A stretch of 7,754 nt of DNA, taken from JAVVFH01 sp032250585. GTDB taxonomy: Bacteria; Pseudomonadota; Gammaproteobacteria; Xanthomonadales; SZUA-36. Under the pieces are notes generated by a model, which ran no database searches, was not told the origin of the DNA, and saw only the letters and a program-made list of their open reading frames with translations. Of this stretch, positions 1 through 6,381 are shown one piece after another; the first letter of the stretch is position 1; the number at the start of each line of letters is the position of its first letter. The DNA is taken from contig JAVVFH010000162.1 in NCBI GenBank assembly GCA_032250585.1, positions 1-7,754 on the forward strand, read 5' to 3'. The translations under genes and the position numbers were made by a program.

Positions 1-426
1 ACCGAGTTCGTGCCGCTGCCTTTCGTCGCCAACGAGGCGCCGATTTATCGACGTGGGCAGTCGCGCCGCGGGCCGACTTTCCGGGAATCGGTGCTGATGC
101 ATGCCGTGGCGCGGCTTGTGCTGTCGCCTGAGATCCCAAACATTCAAACATCCTGGGTCAAGATGGGAATTGCCGGCGCTCGCTTCTGCCTGCAGGCCGG
201 TGCCAATGACCTGGGCGGCACTTTGATGAACGAAAGCATAACGCGCGCCGCCGGTGCCATGCATGGCCAGGAAATGAAAGCCGCCGTCCTTGAGCATACG
301 ATTCGCTCCGTTGGTCGCCAGCCCTGCGAGCGAACGACTCTTTACGGCAGACGCGATGAGGGCGGGACAGGCGAGCCGGGCTTCATCGCGATCGTCACGC
401 GGAGAAGTGCTGCAAGTAACAGTTGA
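1..426 (+). CDS. cofH: CofH/FbiC-type F420 (FO) synthase, C-terminal fragment (5' end outside window)
   Basis: The reading frame is open from the first base (T-E-F-V-P-L-P-F-V) to a TGA at 424-426, so the gene starts upstream of the window. The fragment carries the C-terminal signatures of CofH and of the CofH half of FbiC: RRGPTFRE, NIQTSWVKMG (about nt 139-168), GANDLGGTLMNESI (about nt 199-240), an HGQE and the RTTLYG near the end. In this family the enzyme is a cytosolic radical SAM protein that transfers the 4-hydroxybenzyl group of tyrosine to 5-amino-6-ribitylaminouracil, on the way to the F420 chromophore FO. The CxxxCxxC iron-sulfur motif would lie upstream and is not visible. I cannot tell whether this is a stand-alone CofH or the end of a CofG-CofH fusion (FbiC). 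About 25 residues after RTTLYG form a less conserved tail. It is on the same strand as icmF, 78 bp upstream of it. Confidence 0.85.
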   Translation, partial: TEFVPLPFVANEAPIYRRGQSRRGPTFRESVLMHAVARLVLSPEIPNIQTSWVKMGIAGARFCLQAGANDLGGTLMNESITRAAGAMHGQEMKAAVLEHTIRSVGRQPCERTTLYGRRDEGGTGEPGFIAIVTRRSAASNS

Positions 427-474
427 ATCTGCCGGACCGTCAATGGATCCGTTGGCCAGTCCTCGGCAAGCAAT

Positions 475-488
475 CGGTCCGCGGACCG
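475..488. repeat. 14-bp perfect palindrome just upstream of the icmF ribosome binding site
   Basis: CGGTCCGCGGACCG reads the same on both strands. It ends two bases before the AAGGGA ribosome binding sequence of icmF. As DNA it could be a dimeric regulator site; as RNA it could form a CGGTC/GACCG stem with a four-base loop close to the start codon. An 11-base direct repeat, CGGACCGTCAA, occurs at 433-443 and 482-492, the second copy overlapping the palindrome. No regulator is known for it, and a palindrome of this length is not rare by chance in several kilobases. Confidence 0.4.
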
Positions 489-490
489 TC

Positions 491-496
491 AAGGGA
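491..496 (+). promoter_or_regulatory. Ribosome binding site of icmF
   Basis: AAGGGA lies 8 bases before the ATG at 505. It supports that start, after which the conserved IcmF N-terminus (PLRFVTAASLFDGHD) follows within about 20 residues. Confidence 0.6.
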
Positions 497-504
497 AGAA
501 ATCG

Positions 505-3500
505 ATGAGCAGTCCCTCCAGTAAGATTCCCGGCTTCAACCAAGCCGACATTCAACTCGCCACGCCGCTGCGTTTCGTCACCGCCGCTTCGCTGTTCGAC
601 GGCCACGACGCGGCGATCAACATCATGCGGCGGCTGATCCAGGCGCAGGGCGTGGAGGTCATTCACCTGGGCCACAACCGCAGCGTGCTGGACATCGTGC
701 GTGCGGCCATCCAGGAGGACGCCGACGCGATCGCGCTTTCGTCCTACCAGGGTGGGCACGTCGAGTACTTCAAGTACATGATCGACCTGCTGCGCGAGCG
801 CGACGTCGGGCACATCCGGGTATTCGGCGGCGGCGGGGGGACCATCACGCCGGAGGAGATCCGCGAGCTGGAAGCCTATGGGGTGGAGCGCATCTACCAT
901 CCCGACGCGGGCATGCACATGGGCCTGGTCGAGATGATCGAGGACGTGGTGGGCCGGGCGGCGCAGCACCGCCAGGTAACCGCGTACCCGGCGCAGGTGG
1001 ACCCTGCCGACGACCGTTCCATCGCCAACGTGATCTCCGCGCTGGAAGACGAGCTGTTCGGCGCGGCGGAACTGAAGCTCAAGCGCCGCGAGTGGGCCGG
1101 CGCGCCCCGGCAGGCGCCGGTGGTCGGCCTGACGGGCACCGGCGGGGCGGGTAAATCGTCGGTTACCGACGAACTGCTGATTCGCTTCGCGCAGAGTTTT
1201 CCGGACAAACGGGTCGCGGTGCTGGCGGTGGACCCGACACGGCGCAAGACCGGCGGCGCACTGCTGGGCGATCGCATCCGTATGAACGCGCTGCGCAACG
1301 AGCGGTTCTACATGCGCAGCATGGCCACGCGCCGCCAGCACCTGGCCACCTCGGTGATCCTCAAGGACGCCATCGATTTTCTGAAGTCGGCCGGCTTCGA
1401 CCTGGTGATCGTGGAGACCGCCGGCATCGGCCAGAGCGATTCGGAGATCGTCGATCTGGTGGATTTTCCGGTCTATGTGATGACCTCGGATTTTGGCGCC
1501 CAGAGCCAGCTCGAGAAGATCGACATGCTGGATTTCGCCGAACTCGTGGTGCTGAACAAGTACGACCGGCGGGCCGCCGAGGATGCCCTGCGCGACGTGC
1601 GCAAGCAGTGGAAGCGCAATCGCCTGGCCTTTCAGATGGAAGACGAGCAGGTGCCGGTCTACCCCACCATCGCCAGCCAGTTCAACGACCCGGGCGTGAC
1701 CTGGATGTTCGCCAACCTGTGCCGGCTGCTGGTCGAGAAGCTCGACCTGCCCGCCGATGAGTGGACCCCCGAGCTCGACACCGCCGTGCGGGAACCCAAA
1801 GCCACGGTGCTGATCCCGGCCAATCGCCAGCGCTACCTGGCCGAGATCGCCGAGCAGGGCCGGGCAGTCAAGGCCGACATCGCGCGCCAGGCGCAAGCGG
1901 CCAGCGAGGCCCAGAGTTACTACCAGGCACTGAAGGCCATTCAAGACCCGGAGCTGCCGAAACCCCTTTCTCCTGTGGGAGGGCCTGCTGTGAAACAGGC
2001 TCCTGTGGGAGAAGTTCCTGTGGGAGCGGCTTCAGCCGCGACTGTCGCGGCTAAAGCCGCTCCCACAGATCAAGCCAGCCCCACCGATCAAGCCAGTCCC
2101 ACCGATCAAAGCCCTCCCACGGACACGACCGACCGCACCCTGCTGCTGCTGCGCCAGCGCTACAACGAAGCATTGAAAGAACTGAGTGACGAAGCGGTCG
2201 AACTCCTGAATGCCTGGCCCGAACGCAAAAAGGGCATCCGCAGCGAGCGCTACCGCTACGAAGTGCGCGGGCGTGAAATCACCGGAGAGAACTACCGCGA
2301 GAGCCTCAGCCACCAGCAGATTCCGAAGATCGGCATGCCGCGCGAGCGCGACTGGGGCGAACTGCTCAGTTTCCTGCTGCGCGAGAACCTGCCGGGCGGC
2401 TACCCCTACACGGCGGGCGTGTTCCCCTACCGCCGGGCCGGCGAGGACCCGATCCGCATGTTCGCCGGCGAGGGCACCCCGGAGCGCACCAACCGGCGCT
2501 TTCACCTGATCGCACAAGGCCAGCCCGCCGTGCGGCTGTCCACCGCGTTCGACTCGGTCACCCTTTACGGCGAGGACCCGCACACCCGGCCGGACATCTA
2601 CGGCAAGGTCGGCAATTCCGGCGTTTCCATCGCGACGCTGGACGACATGAAAAAGCTCTATTCGGGCTTCGACCTGTGCGCGCCCAACACCTCGGTGTCG
2701 ATGACCATCAACGGCCCGGCGCCGATGATCCTGGCCTTTTTCATGAACGCTGCCATCGACCAGCAGGTCGAGCGGTACCTGAAGGAAAACGGCCTGTGGG
2801 AAGCCGCGCAAAAGAAGATCGACGAATATTTCGAAGGCAAAAAACGCCCCGCATACGCCAATGAACTGCCGCCCGGCAACGACGGTCTCGGCCTGGCCAT
2901 GCTTGGCGTCACCGCCGACCGCCTGATCGGCATCAAGGGCTTCGACCAGGCGAAATACGAGGAGATCAAGGCGCGCACGCTGGCCACCGTGCGCGGCACG
3001 GTACAGGCCGACATCCTCAAAGAGGACCAGGCGCAGAACACCTGCATTTTCTCGACCGAGTTTGCCATGCGCATGATGGGCGACATCCAGCAGTTTTTCG
3101 TCGATCACCAGGTGCGTAATTTCTACAGCGTGTCGATCTCCGGCTACCACATCGCCGAGGCCGGCGCCAACCCGATCAGCCAACTGGCCTTCACGCTCAG
3201 CAACGGTTTTACCATCGTCGAGTACTACCTGGCGCGTGGTATGCACATCGACGAATTTGCACCCAACCTGAGCTTCTTCTTCTCCAACGGCATGGACCCG
3301 GAATACGCCGTGATCGGCCGGGTGGCGCGGCGCATCTGGGCACGCGCGATGCGCGAGCGCTACGGCGCCGGCGCGCGCAGCCAGATGCTGAAATACCATA
3401 TCCAGACCTCCGGGCGCTCGCTGCACGCGCAGGAGATCCAGTTCAACGACATCCGCACCACGCTGCAGGCCCTGTACGCGCTGTTCGACAACGCCAACAG

Positions 3501-4092
3501 CCTGCACACCAACGCCTTTGACGAGGCCATCACGACCCCGACGGAAGAATCGGTGCGCCGGGCGGTGGCCATCCAGATGATCATCAACAAGGAACTGGGC
3601 CTGAACTTCTGCGAGAACCCCTGGCAGGGCAGTTTCATCGTCGATGAACTGACCGATCTGGTCGAAGAGCAGGTCTACCAGGAGTTCGAGCGCATCTCCG
3701 AGCGCGGCGGCGTGCTGGGCGCGATGGACACCATGTACCAGCGCGGCAAGATCCAGGACGAGAGCATGTACTACGAGCAGAAAAAGCACGACGGCAGCCT
3801 GCCGATCGTGGGCGTCAACACCTTTTTGCCGGAAGAGGGCCATGGCGAAGTGGGCGAGATCCAGTTGATGCGCAGTTCCAGTGAAGAAAAAGACCAGCAG
3901 GTGACCAATGTCGAGGCATTCCGCACGACCCACGCCGAAGAAGCCGCGCCGCGCCTGAAACATCTACAGCAGGCGGCGCGTGAGCGCAAAAACACCTTCG
4001 AGGCGCTGATGGAGGCGGCCAGGGTGTGCAGCCTCGGGAGTATGTCGCACGCTTTGTACGAGGTGGGGGGCGAGTATCGGCGGAACATGTAA
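505..4092 (+). CDS. icmF: Fused isobutyryl-CoA mutase IcmF (B12-binding domain, G-protein chaperone, mutase)
   Basis: This cytosolic adenosylcobalamin enzyme interconverts isobutyryl-CoA and n-butyryl-CoA and carries its own GTPase chaperone for cofactor loading and repair. The 1195-residue protein shows the full domain order. Residues about 20-150 are the B12-binding domain, with the IcmF form of the cobalt-ligand motif (D32-G-H34-D-A-A), SSYQGGH and a GGGGG turn. Residues about 205-445 are the MeaI/MeaB-like G domain, with Walker A GTGGAGKS (211-218), VDPTRRKTGG (242-251), ETAGIGQS (304-311) and NKYD (351-354). Residues about 546-1190 are the mutase barrel, with YPYTAGVFPYRR (633-644), QNTCIF (844-849) and GYH (880-882). 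F640 and Q844 sit where methylmalonyl-CoA mutase has Tyr and Arg, which points to isobutyryl-CoA rather than methylmalonyl-CoA. It is roughly 100 residues longer than the IcmF length I recall (about 1,090), part of it a repeat-built linker at about 489-541. The C-terminus is complete. Confidence 0.96.
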   Translation: MSSPSSKIPGFNQADIQLATPLRFVTAASLFDGHDAAINIMRRLIQAQGVEVIHLGHNRSVLDIVRAAIQEDADAIALSSYQGGHVEYFKYMIDLLRERDVGHIRVFGGGGGTITPEEIRELEAYGVERIYHPDAGMHMGLVEMIEDVVGRAAQHRQVTAYPAQVDPADDRSIANVISALEDELFGAAELKLKRREWAGAPRQAPVVGLTGTGGAGKSSVTDELLIRFAQSFPDKRVAVLAVDPTRRKTGGALLGDRIRMNALRNERFYMRSMATRRQHLATSVILKDAIDFLKSAGFDLVIVETAGIGQSDSEIVDLVDFPVYVMTSDFGAQSQLEKIDMLDFAELVVLNKYDRRAAEDALRDVRKQWKRNRLAFQMEDEQVPVYPTIASQFNDPGVTWMFANLCRLLVEKLDLPADEWTPELDTAVREPKATVLIPANRQRYLAEIAEQGRAVKADIARQAQAASEAQSYYQALKAIQDPELPKPLSPVGGPAVKQAPVGEVPVGAASAATVAAKAAPTDQASPTDQASPTDQSPPTDTTDRTLLLLRQRYNEALKELSDEAVELLNAWPERKKGIRSERYRYEVRGREITGENYRESLSHQQIPKIGMPRERDWGELLSFLLRENLPGGYPYTAGVFPYRRAGEDPIRMFAGEGTPERTNRRFHLIAQGQPAVRLSTAFDSVTLYGEDPHTRPDIYGKVGNSGVSIATLDDMKKLYSGFDLCAPNTSVSMTINGPAPMILAFFMNAAIDQQVERYLKENGLWEAAQKKIDEYFEGKKRPAYANELPPGNDGLGLAMLGVTADRLIGIKGFDQAKYEEIKARTLATVRGTVQADILKEDQAQNTCIFSTEFAMRMMGDIQQFFVDHQVRNFYSVSISGYHIAEAGANPISQLAFTLSNGFTIVEYYLARGMHIDEFAPNLSFFFSNGMDPEYAVIGRVARRIWARAMRERYGAGARSQMLKYHIQTSGRSLHAQEIQFNDIRTTLQALYALFDNANSLHTNAFDEAITTPTEESVRRAVAIQMIINKELGLNFCENPWQGSFIVDELTDLVEEQVYQEFERISERGGVLGAMDTMYQRGKIQDESMYYEQKKHDGSLPIVGVNTFLPEEGHGEVGEIQLMRSSSEEKDQQVTNVEAFRTTHAEEAAPRLKHLQQAARERKNTFEALMEAARVCSLGSMSHALYEVGGEYRRNM
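1971..2067. repeat. REP-type palindrome cluster inside the icmF coding sequence
   Basis: The core is a hairpin with 23-base arms at 2019-2041 and 2045-2067, 22 of 23 positions complementary (one mismatch) and a three-base loop CTG. The left arm begins TGTGGGAGCGGCTTCAGCCG, the typical sequence of dispersed REP elements in Gammaproteobacteria. Two further copies of its head, TCCTGTGGGA, precede it at 1971-1980 and 2001-2010; the third, at 2016-2025, belongs to the hairpin itself. Between the first two is a smaller imperfect stem (GCCTG at 1983-1987, CAGGC at 1996-2000). The whole array stays in the icmF frame and encodes an Ala/Pro/Val-rich stretch between the G domain and the mutase domain, about residues 489-521. 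REP elements are usually extragenic. Confidence 0.88.
2061..2120 (+). repeat. 18-bp tandem repeats in the icmF linker
   Basis: Three adjacent 18-base units start at 2061, 2079 and 2097, of the form TCCCACAGATCAAGCCAG with few substitutions. A decayed fourth unit starts at 2115 (TCCCACGGACAC). Being a multiple of three, they encode a six-residue repeat (PTDQAS, PTDQAS, PTDQSP, PTD). The TCCCAC head of each unit is the outer end of the REP right arm, so the array seems to have grown by duplication from the edge of the REP element. Copy number could vary without breaking the reading frame. Confidence 0.85.
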
Positions 4093-4354
4093 ATCCGGGT
4101 ACGTATAAACCACTTTTTTTGATGCATCCGAAAGATGCCCCCTATCCCGATTGGCTTTACATTACCGGCACGTGCCGGCTGGGTTTTGGCCGATGCAGCA
4201 GATCCCGTCTGGCGCCGGACTACAGATTCTGACTCTGGCGTTAATACCGAAAAAGTGGTTGATCTTCTGCCCACGTTGACGCGCGGCGAGATATCCGGTA
4301 CTTTCTGGAAGCTTATTTAAAGCGACGACGTTCCGCCACAAAGCGATTAGCACC
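4093..4354. other. Intergenic gap with long-range inverted repeat and palindrome; no convincing gene
   Basis: This 262-bp gap separates icmF from the radical SAM gene. AACCACTTTTT at 4108-4118 is exactly complementary in reverse to AAAAAGTGGTT at 4250-4260, enclosing 131 bases. CCGGCACGTGCCGG at 4165-4178 is a perfect 14-bp palindrome. The seven-T run at 4114-4120 follows no strong GC-rich stem, so it is not a canonical icmF terminator. Short open frames on either strand (for example plus-strand 4135-4320) have no good ribosome binding site and no recognisable similarity. It could be a relic of a small mobile element or a junction left by insertion of the downstream cassette. Confidence 0.5.
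4276..4304 (+). promoter_or_regulatory. Possible sigma-70 promoter for the radical SAM/methyltransferase pair
   Basis: TTGACG (4276-4281) matches five of six -35 consensus bases. It is followed after 17 bases by TACTTT (4299-4304), which matches only three of six -10 bases. The start of transcription would fall about 40-45 bases before the ATG at 4355. The spacing is right and the gap after icmF makes a separate promoter reasonable, but the -10 box is weak. Confidence 0.25.
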
Positions 4355-5317
4355 ATGCCTTACGGCCCTGCCTTCGAACGGCGCGCGAATAGCCTGTTCA
4401 TGTTCCACTTTGACATCGTTCACGGTTGCCAATTGCGCTGTATCGGTTGCCCCAATTCAACGCTATTGCCCAAGATTCAGCGCATCGAAATCGACGATTT
4501 TGAGCGTTGCATGAACAACGTTGACGTCGATCATGTACATACACTTCGTCTGTTCAATTTCGGCGAACCCCTGCTGCACAGGAATTTGAGCGGCATTTTC
4601 CAAGTGATCAAACGGCAACGCTGGGCACCTGATAACGTGGAAATTTCCACCAACGGGCAGCGCGTGTATTGGGACGATTTTGAGGAAGCACTCAAGCTCG
4701 GCGTACTGACGCGGCTGGTGGTCAGCTGCGACGGCGACGGCAGCCCGGAAGCCTACGAGCGCTTGCGACCGCCGGGCAAATGGGACAAATTCATCGAGTT
4801 TCTGGAGCGTTCTCGCGAACTTCGCGACCGGCATGCGCCTGAACTGGAGCTTATGACCCGCTCAATCGTCCAAAGCAAGCAAGACGCACTAAACTGGAAA
4901 CGTGTTCTCGAGCCGCGCGGCTGGAATGCGGAATTTCGCACCTGGAAAGCCTTGCCGGAAGCGAAAGAGAACATGACCGGCCGTGAGATTAAGCCGGCTA
5001 AAGGCATTTGCACCTTCGTCGCCCCGTCGGAGCGGTTTTCGCATCTGTATCACGGCCAACTCAATCAGCTTTACGCCGACTGGGACGGGACGGTGGTGCC
5101 GTGTTGCGTGCACCCGAAAGCGGCCGTGCTAGGGAATCTCAAAGAGCAAACGTACAACGAGATCTTGCGCGATGAACGGCGCAAGCATTTTCTCGCGTTA
5201 TTGGAAAAAGATCGCAAAAATATGCCGATTTGTGGCATCTGCGAATACGGCCCGCCGGAAAATCCGGGGCCTTCTTTTGCCGACAGCGCCCCCGAGTTGG
5301 AAGAGATGACCGTTTAG
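4355..5317 (+). CDS. Radical SAM protein with reduced SPASM/twitch-like C-terminal domain, substrate unknown
   Basis: The 320-residue protein has the canonical radical SAM cluster motif C25-x3-C29-x2-C32 (HGCQLRCIGCPN), a GEP motif at 70-72, and STNGQ and VVSCDGDG strand motifs further along the barrel. The C-terminal part has C219, C250, C251, C293 and C296 (VPCCVHP and CGICEYG), a reduced SPASM/twitch pattern probably holding one auxiliary Fe-S cluster. Such proteins cleave SAM to a 5'-deoxyadenosyl radical and modify peptides, sugars or other small molecules; the substrate here cannot be read from sequence. The last 20 residues are acidic. No clear ribosome binding site precedes the ATG at 4355; M16 at 4400 is an alternative start but has none either. 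G+C is much lower than in icmF (53 of 120 bases at 4441-4560 against 43 of 60 at 2341-2400), which suggests acquisition. The methyltransferase gene follows after 21 bp, probably in one operon. Confidence 0.88.
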   Translation: MPYGPAFERRANSLFMFHFDIVHGCQLRCIGCPNSTLLPKIQRIEIDDFERCMNNVDVDHVHTLRLFNFGEPLLHRNLSGIFQVIKRQRWAPDNVEISTNGQRVYWDDFEEALKLGVLTRLVVSCDGDGSPEAYERLRPPGKWDKFIEFLERSRELRDRHAPELELMTRSIVQSKQDALNWKRVLEPRGWNAEFRTWKALPEAKENMTGREIKPAKGICTFVAPSERFSHLYHGQLNQLYADWDGTVVPCCVHPKAAVLGNLKEQTYNEILRDERRKHFLALLEKDRKNMPICGICEYGPPENPGPSFADSAPELEEMTV

Positions 5318-5338
5318 CGTTTCGCGGCGGATGAGCGA

Positions 5339-6280
5339 ATGATGAGCATGCAAGAAAGCGCAACGAATTATCAGCAATTTTGGAATTCCCAGGCCGGTTC
5401 ACCGGAATCGGCGCTGGCCGCCGTAGACGGCAGCGGCGATGAAACCATTACCCGCGCTACCGGCCAGTGGTCGGCGAAGCAGGTACGAGCCGCGCTTGAT
5501 CTTCGGGAGACGGACACCGTGCTTGAACTGGGCTGCGGCGTCGCGCGCATCGGTCGCGAACTGGCACCGCAATGCAAGCAGTGGGTAGGCGTGGACATTT
5601 CCAGCAATATGTTGCGCTCGGCAGCGCATCGACTTAAGGGCCTGCAGAATACCGAACTGCACGCGCTGAACCGCACGCAGCTGGAAATGCTGGAAGACGA
5701 ACGTTTCGACAAAGCGTATTGCGTGGCGGTGTTCTGCCACATGGACAAGGAGGATTTCTTCCTCTACATGAAGGAACTCTGGCGTGTGCTCAAACCGGCG
5801 GGGATGATTTATTTCGAAACCTGGAATATGGATCATCCGGTCGGCTGGAAGCGCTGGCAATTTGAAGTCGACCAGTGGTCACGCGCCGATCACAGCCAGC
5901 GCAAGGACGTGGCTCGCAATCAGTTCTCAGTGCCGCAAGAGGTGGATTTGTTTACGCGCCGCGCCGGCTTCGAACCCTTGGCCTGCTTCGGCAATTCGCC
6001 CTGGGTGCAGATGCTCGCCGTCAAACCGGCCACCCATTTCGATCGGCCCGGCGCGCTTGAGCACATCGAACGTCATCGCGACGTGATTGAAGTATCCCAG
6101 GAGCGCAGCGAACTGTTCGGCGACTACTTGGATGTCGTTTATGGCTTGCGTCATCCGCGGGAAGTGCTCAGCGAATGGCAGACGCGTCCTGAAACCGAAA
6201 ACGTATATCTGTATCGCCTGTATCTCGAAGGGCTTTGGCGAGCCGGTGCGGGACGCTGGGGTGAATTGGACAACTACTGA
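5339..6280 (+). CDS. Class I SAM-dependent methyltransferase, substrate unknown
   Basis: The 313-residue protein has a Rossmann methyltransferase core. Motif I is VLELGCGVARIG (61-72), the acidic ribose-binding residue is D86 in GVDIS, motif IV is around FDKAYCVAVFCHM (123-135), and LWRVLKPAGMIYFE ends at 160. After the core, from about residue 195, comes a roughly 115-residue C-terminal part that I do not recognise. It is rich in charged and aromatic residues and may form the acceptor-binding region. ATG codons at 5339, 5342 and 5348 are in frame and none has a strong ribosome binding site, so the start could shift by up to three residues. It starts 21 bp after the radical SAM gene on the same strand, so the two are probably co-transcribed and may act on the same substrate. 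The acceptor (small molecule, glycan or peptide) is unknown. It is the methyl-donor half of the cassette and would release S-adenosylhomocysteine. Confidence 0.88.
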   Translation: MMSMQESATNYQQFWNSQAGSPESALAAVDGSGDETITRATGQWSAKQVRAALDLRETDTVLELGCGVARIGRELAPQCKQWVGVDISSNMLRSAAHRLKGLQNTELHALNRTQLEMLEDERFDKAYCVAVFCHMDKEDFFLYMKELWRVLKPAGMIYFETWNMDHPVGWKRWQFEVDQWSRADHSQRKDVARNQFSVPQEVDLFTRRAGFEPLACFGNSPWVQMLAVKPATHFDRPGALEHIERHRDVIEVSQERSELFGDYLDVVYGLRHPREVLSEWQTRPETENVYLYRLYLEGLWRAGAGRWGELDNY

Positions 6281-6381
6281 CTGGACCCTGCTCCTGTTGT
6301 CTGCCCATTGCAATGACCGGAGCGATCCTCCATATCGATAGGCTCGTCGTTCAGTCACTCCAGCCGCAGGCGGGAAATTCC
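6281..6381 (+). other. Leader region upstream of bmt
   Basis: These 101 bases separate the methyltransferase from bmt. The frame is open back to 6313, but those 23 codons do not resemble a Bmt N-terminus. A short stem GGAG/CTCC (6319-6322 with 6328-6331) is present. The segment AGGCTCGTCGTTCA (6340-6353) resembles part of the SAH riboswitch consensus as I remember it, but the other conserved blocks are missing. No convincing promoter or terminator is visible. Confidence 0.3.
6368..6375 (+). promoter_or_regulatory. Ribosome binding site deciding the bmt start
   Basis: AGGCGGGA lies 6 bases before the ATG at 6382. It favours that start over the upstream ATG at 6313, which would add 23 residues with no family resemblance. 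Confidence 0.5.

Noticed and set aside
290..508. A 72-codon plus-strand frame between cofH and icmF
   Set aside because: It overlaps the end of the well-supported cofH frame, has no ribosome binding site and no recognisable similarity.
598..612. Missing glycine in the B12-binding DxHxxG motif of IcmF (DGHDAA)
   Set aside because: From memory, IcmF proteins normally read DGHDA(A/S) here; the metal-ligand histidine H34 and D32 are present, so this is not a defect.
2061..2132. CRISPR-like appearance of the regularly repeated 18-bp units
   Set aside because: The units are directly adjacent without spacers, in frame within icmF, and derived from the REP edge.
2032..3963. A 643-codon open frame on the minus strand, antisense to icmF
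   Set aside because: It lies opposite the conserved mutase domain, its composition is what the complement of a GC-rich gene gives, and it shows no recognisable domain. The plus-strand frame is certain.
4200..4275. A tRNA-Gln-like anticodon arm (CAGA, loop TTCTGAC, TCTG) near 4224-4238
   Set aside because: No acceptor stem, D arm or proper T arm (TTCGA loop) could be found around it, so it is most likely chance.
4135..4356. Short open frames in the gap (plus 4135-4320; minus 4162-4356, cysteine-containing) as possible RiPP precursors for the radical SAM enzyme
   Set aside because: No good ribosome binding site, no leader/core pattern, and the minus-strand frame overlaps the start of the radical SAM gene. 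Support is too thin for a gene call.
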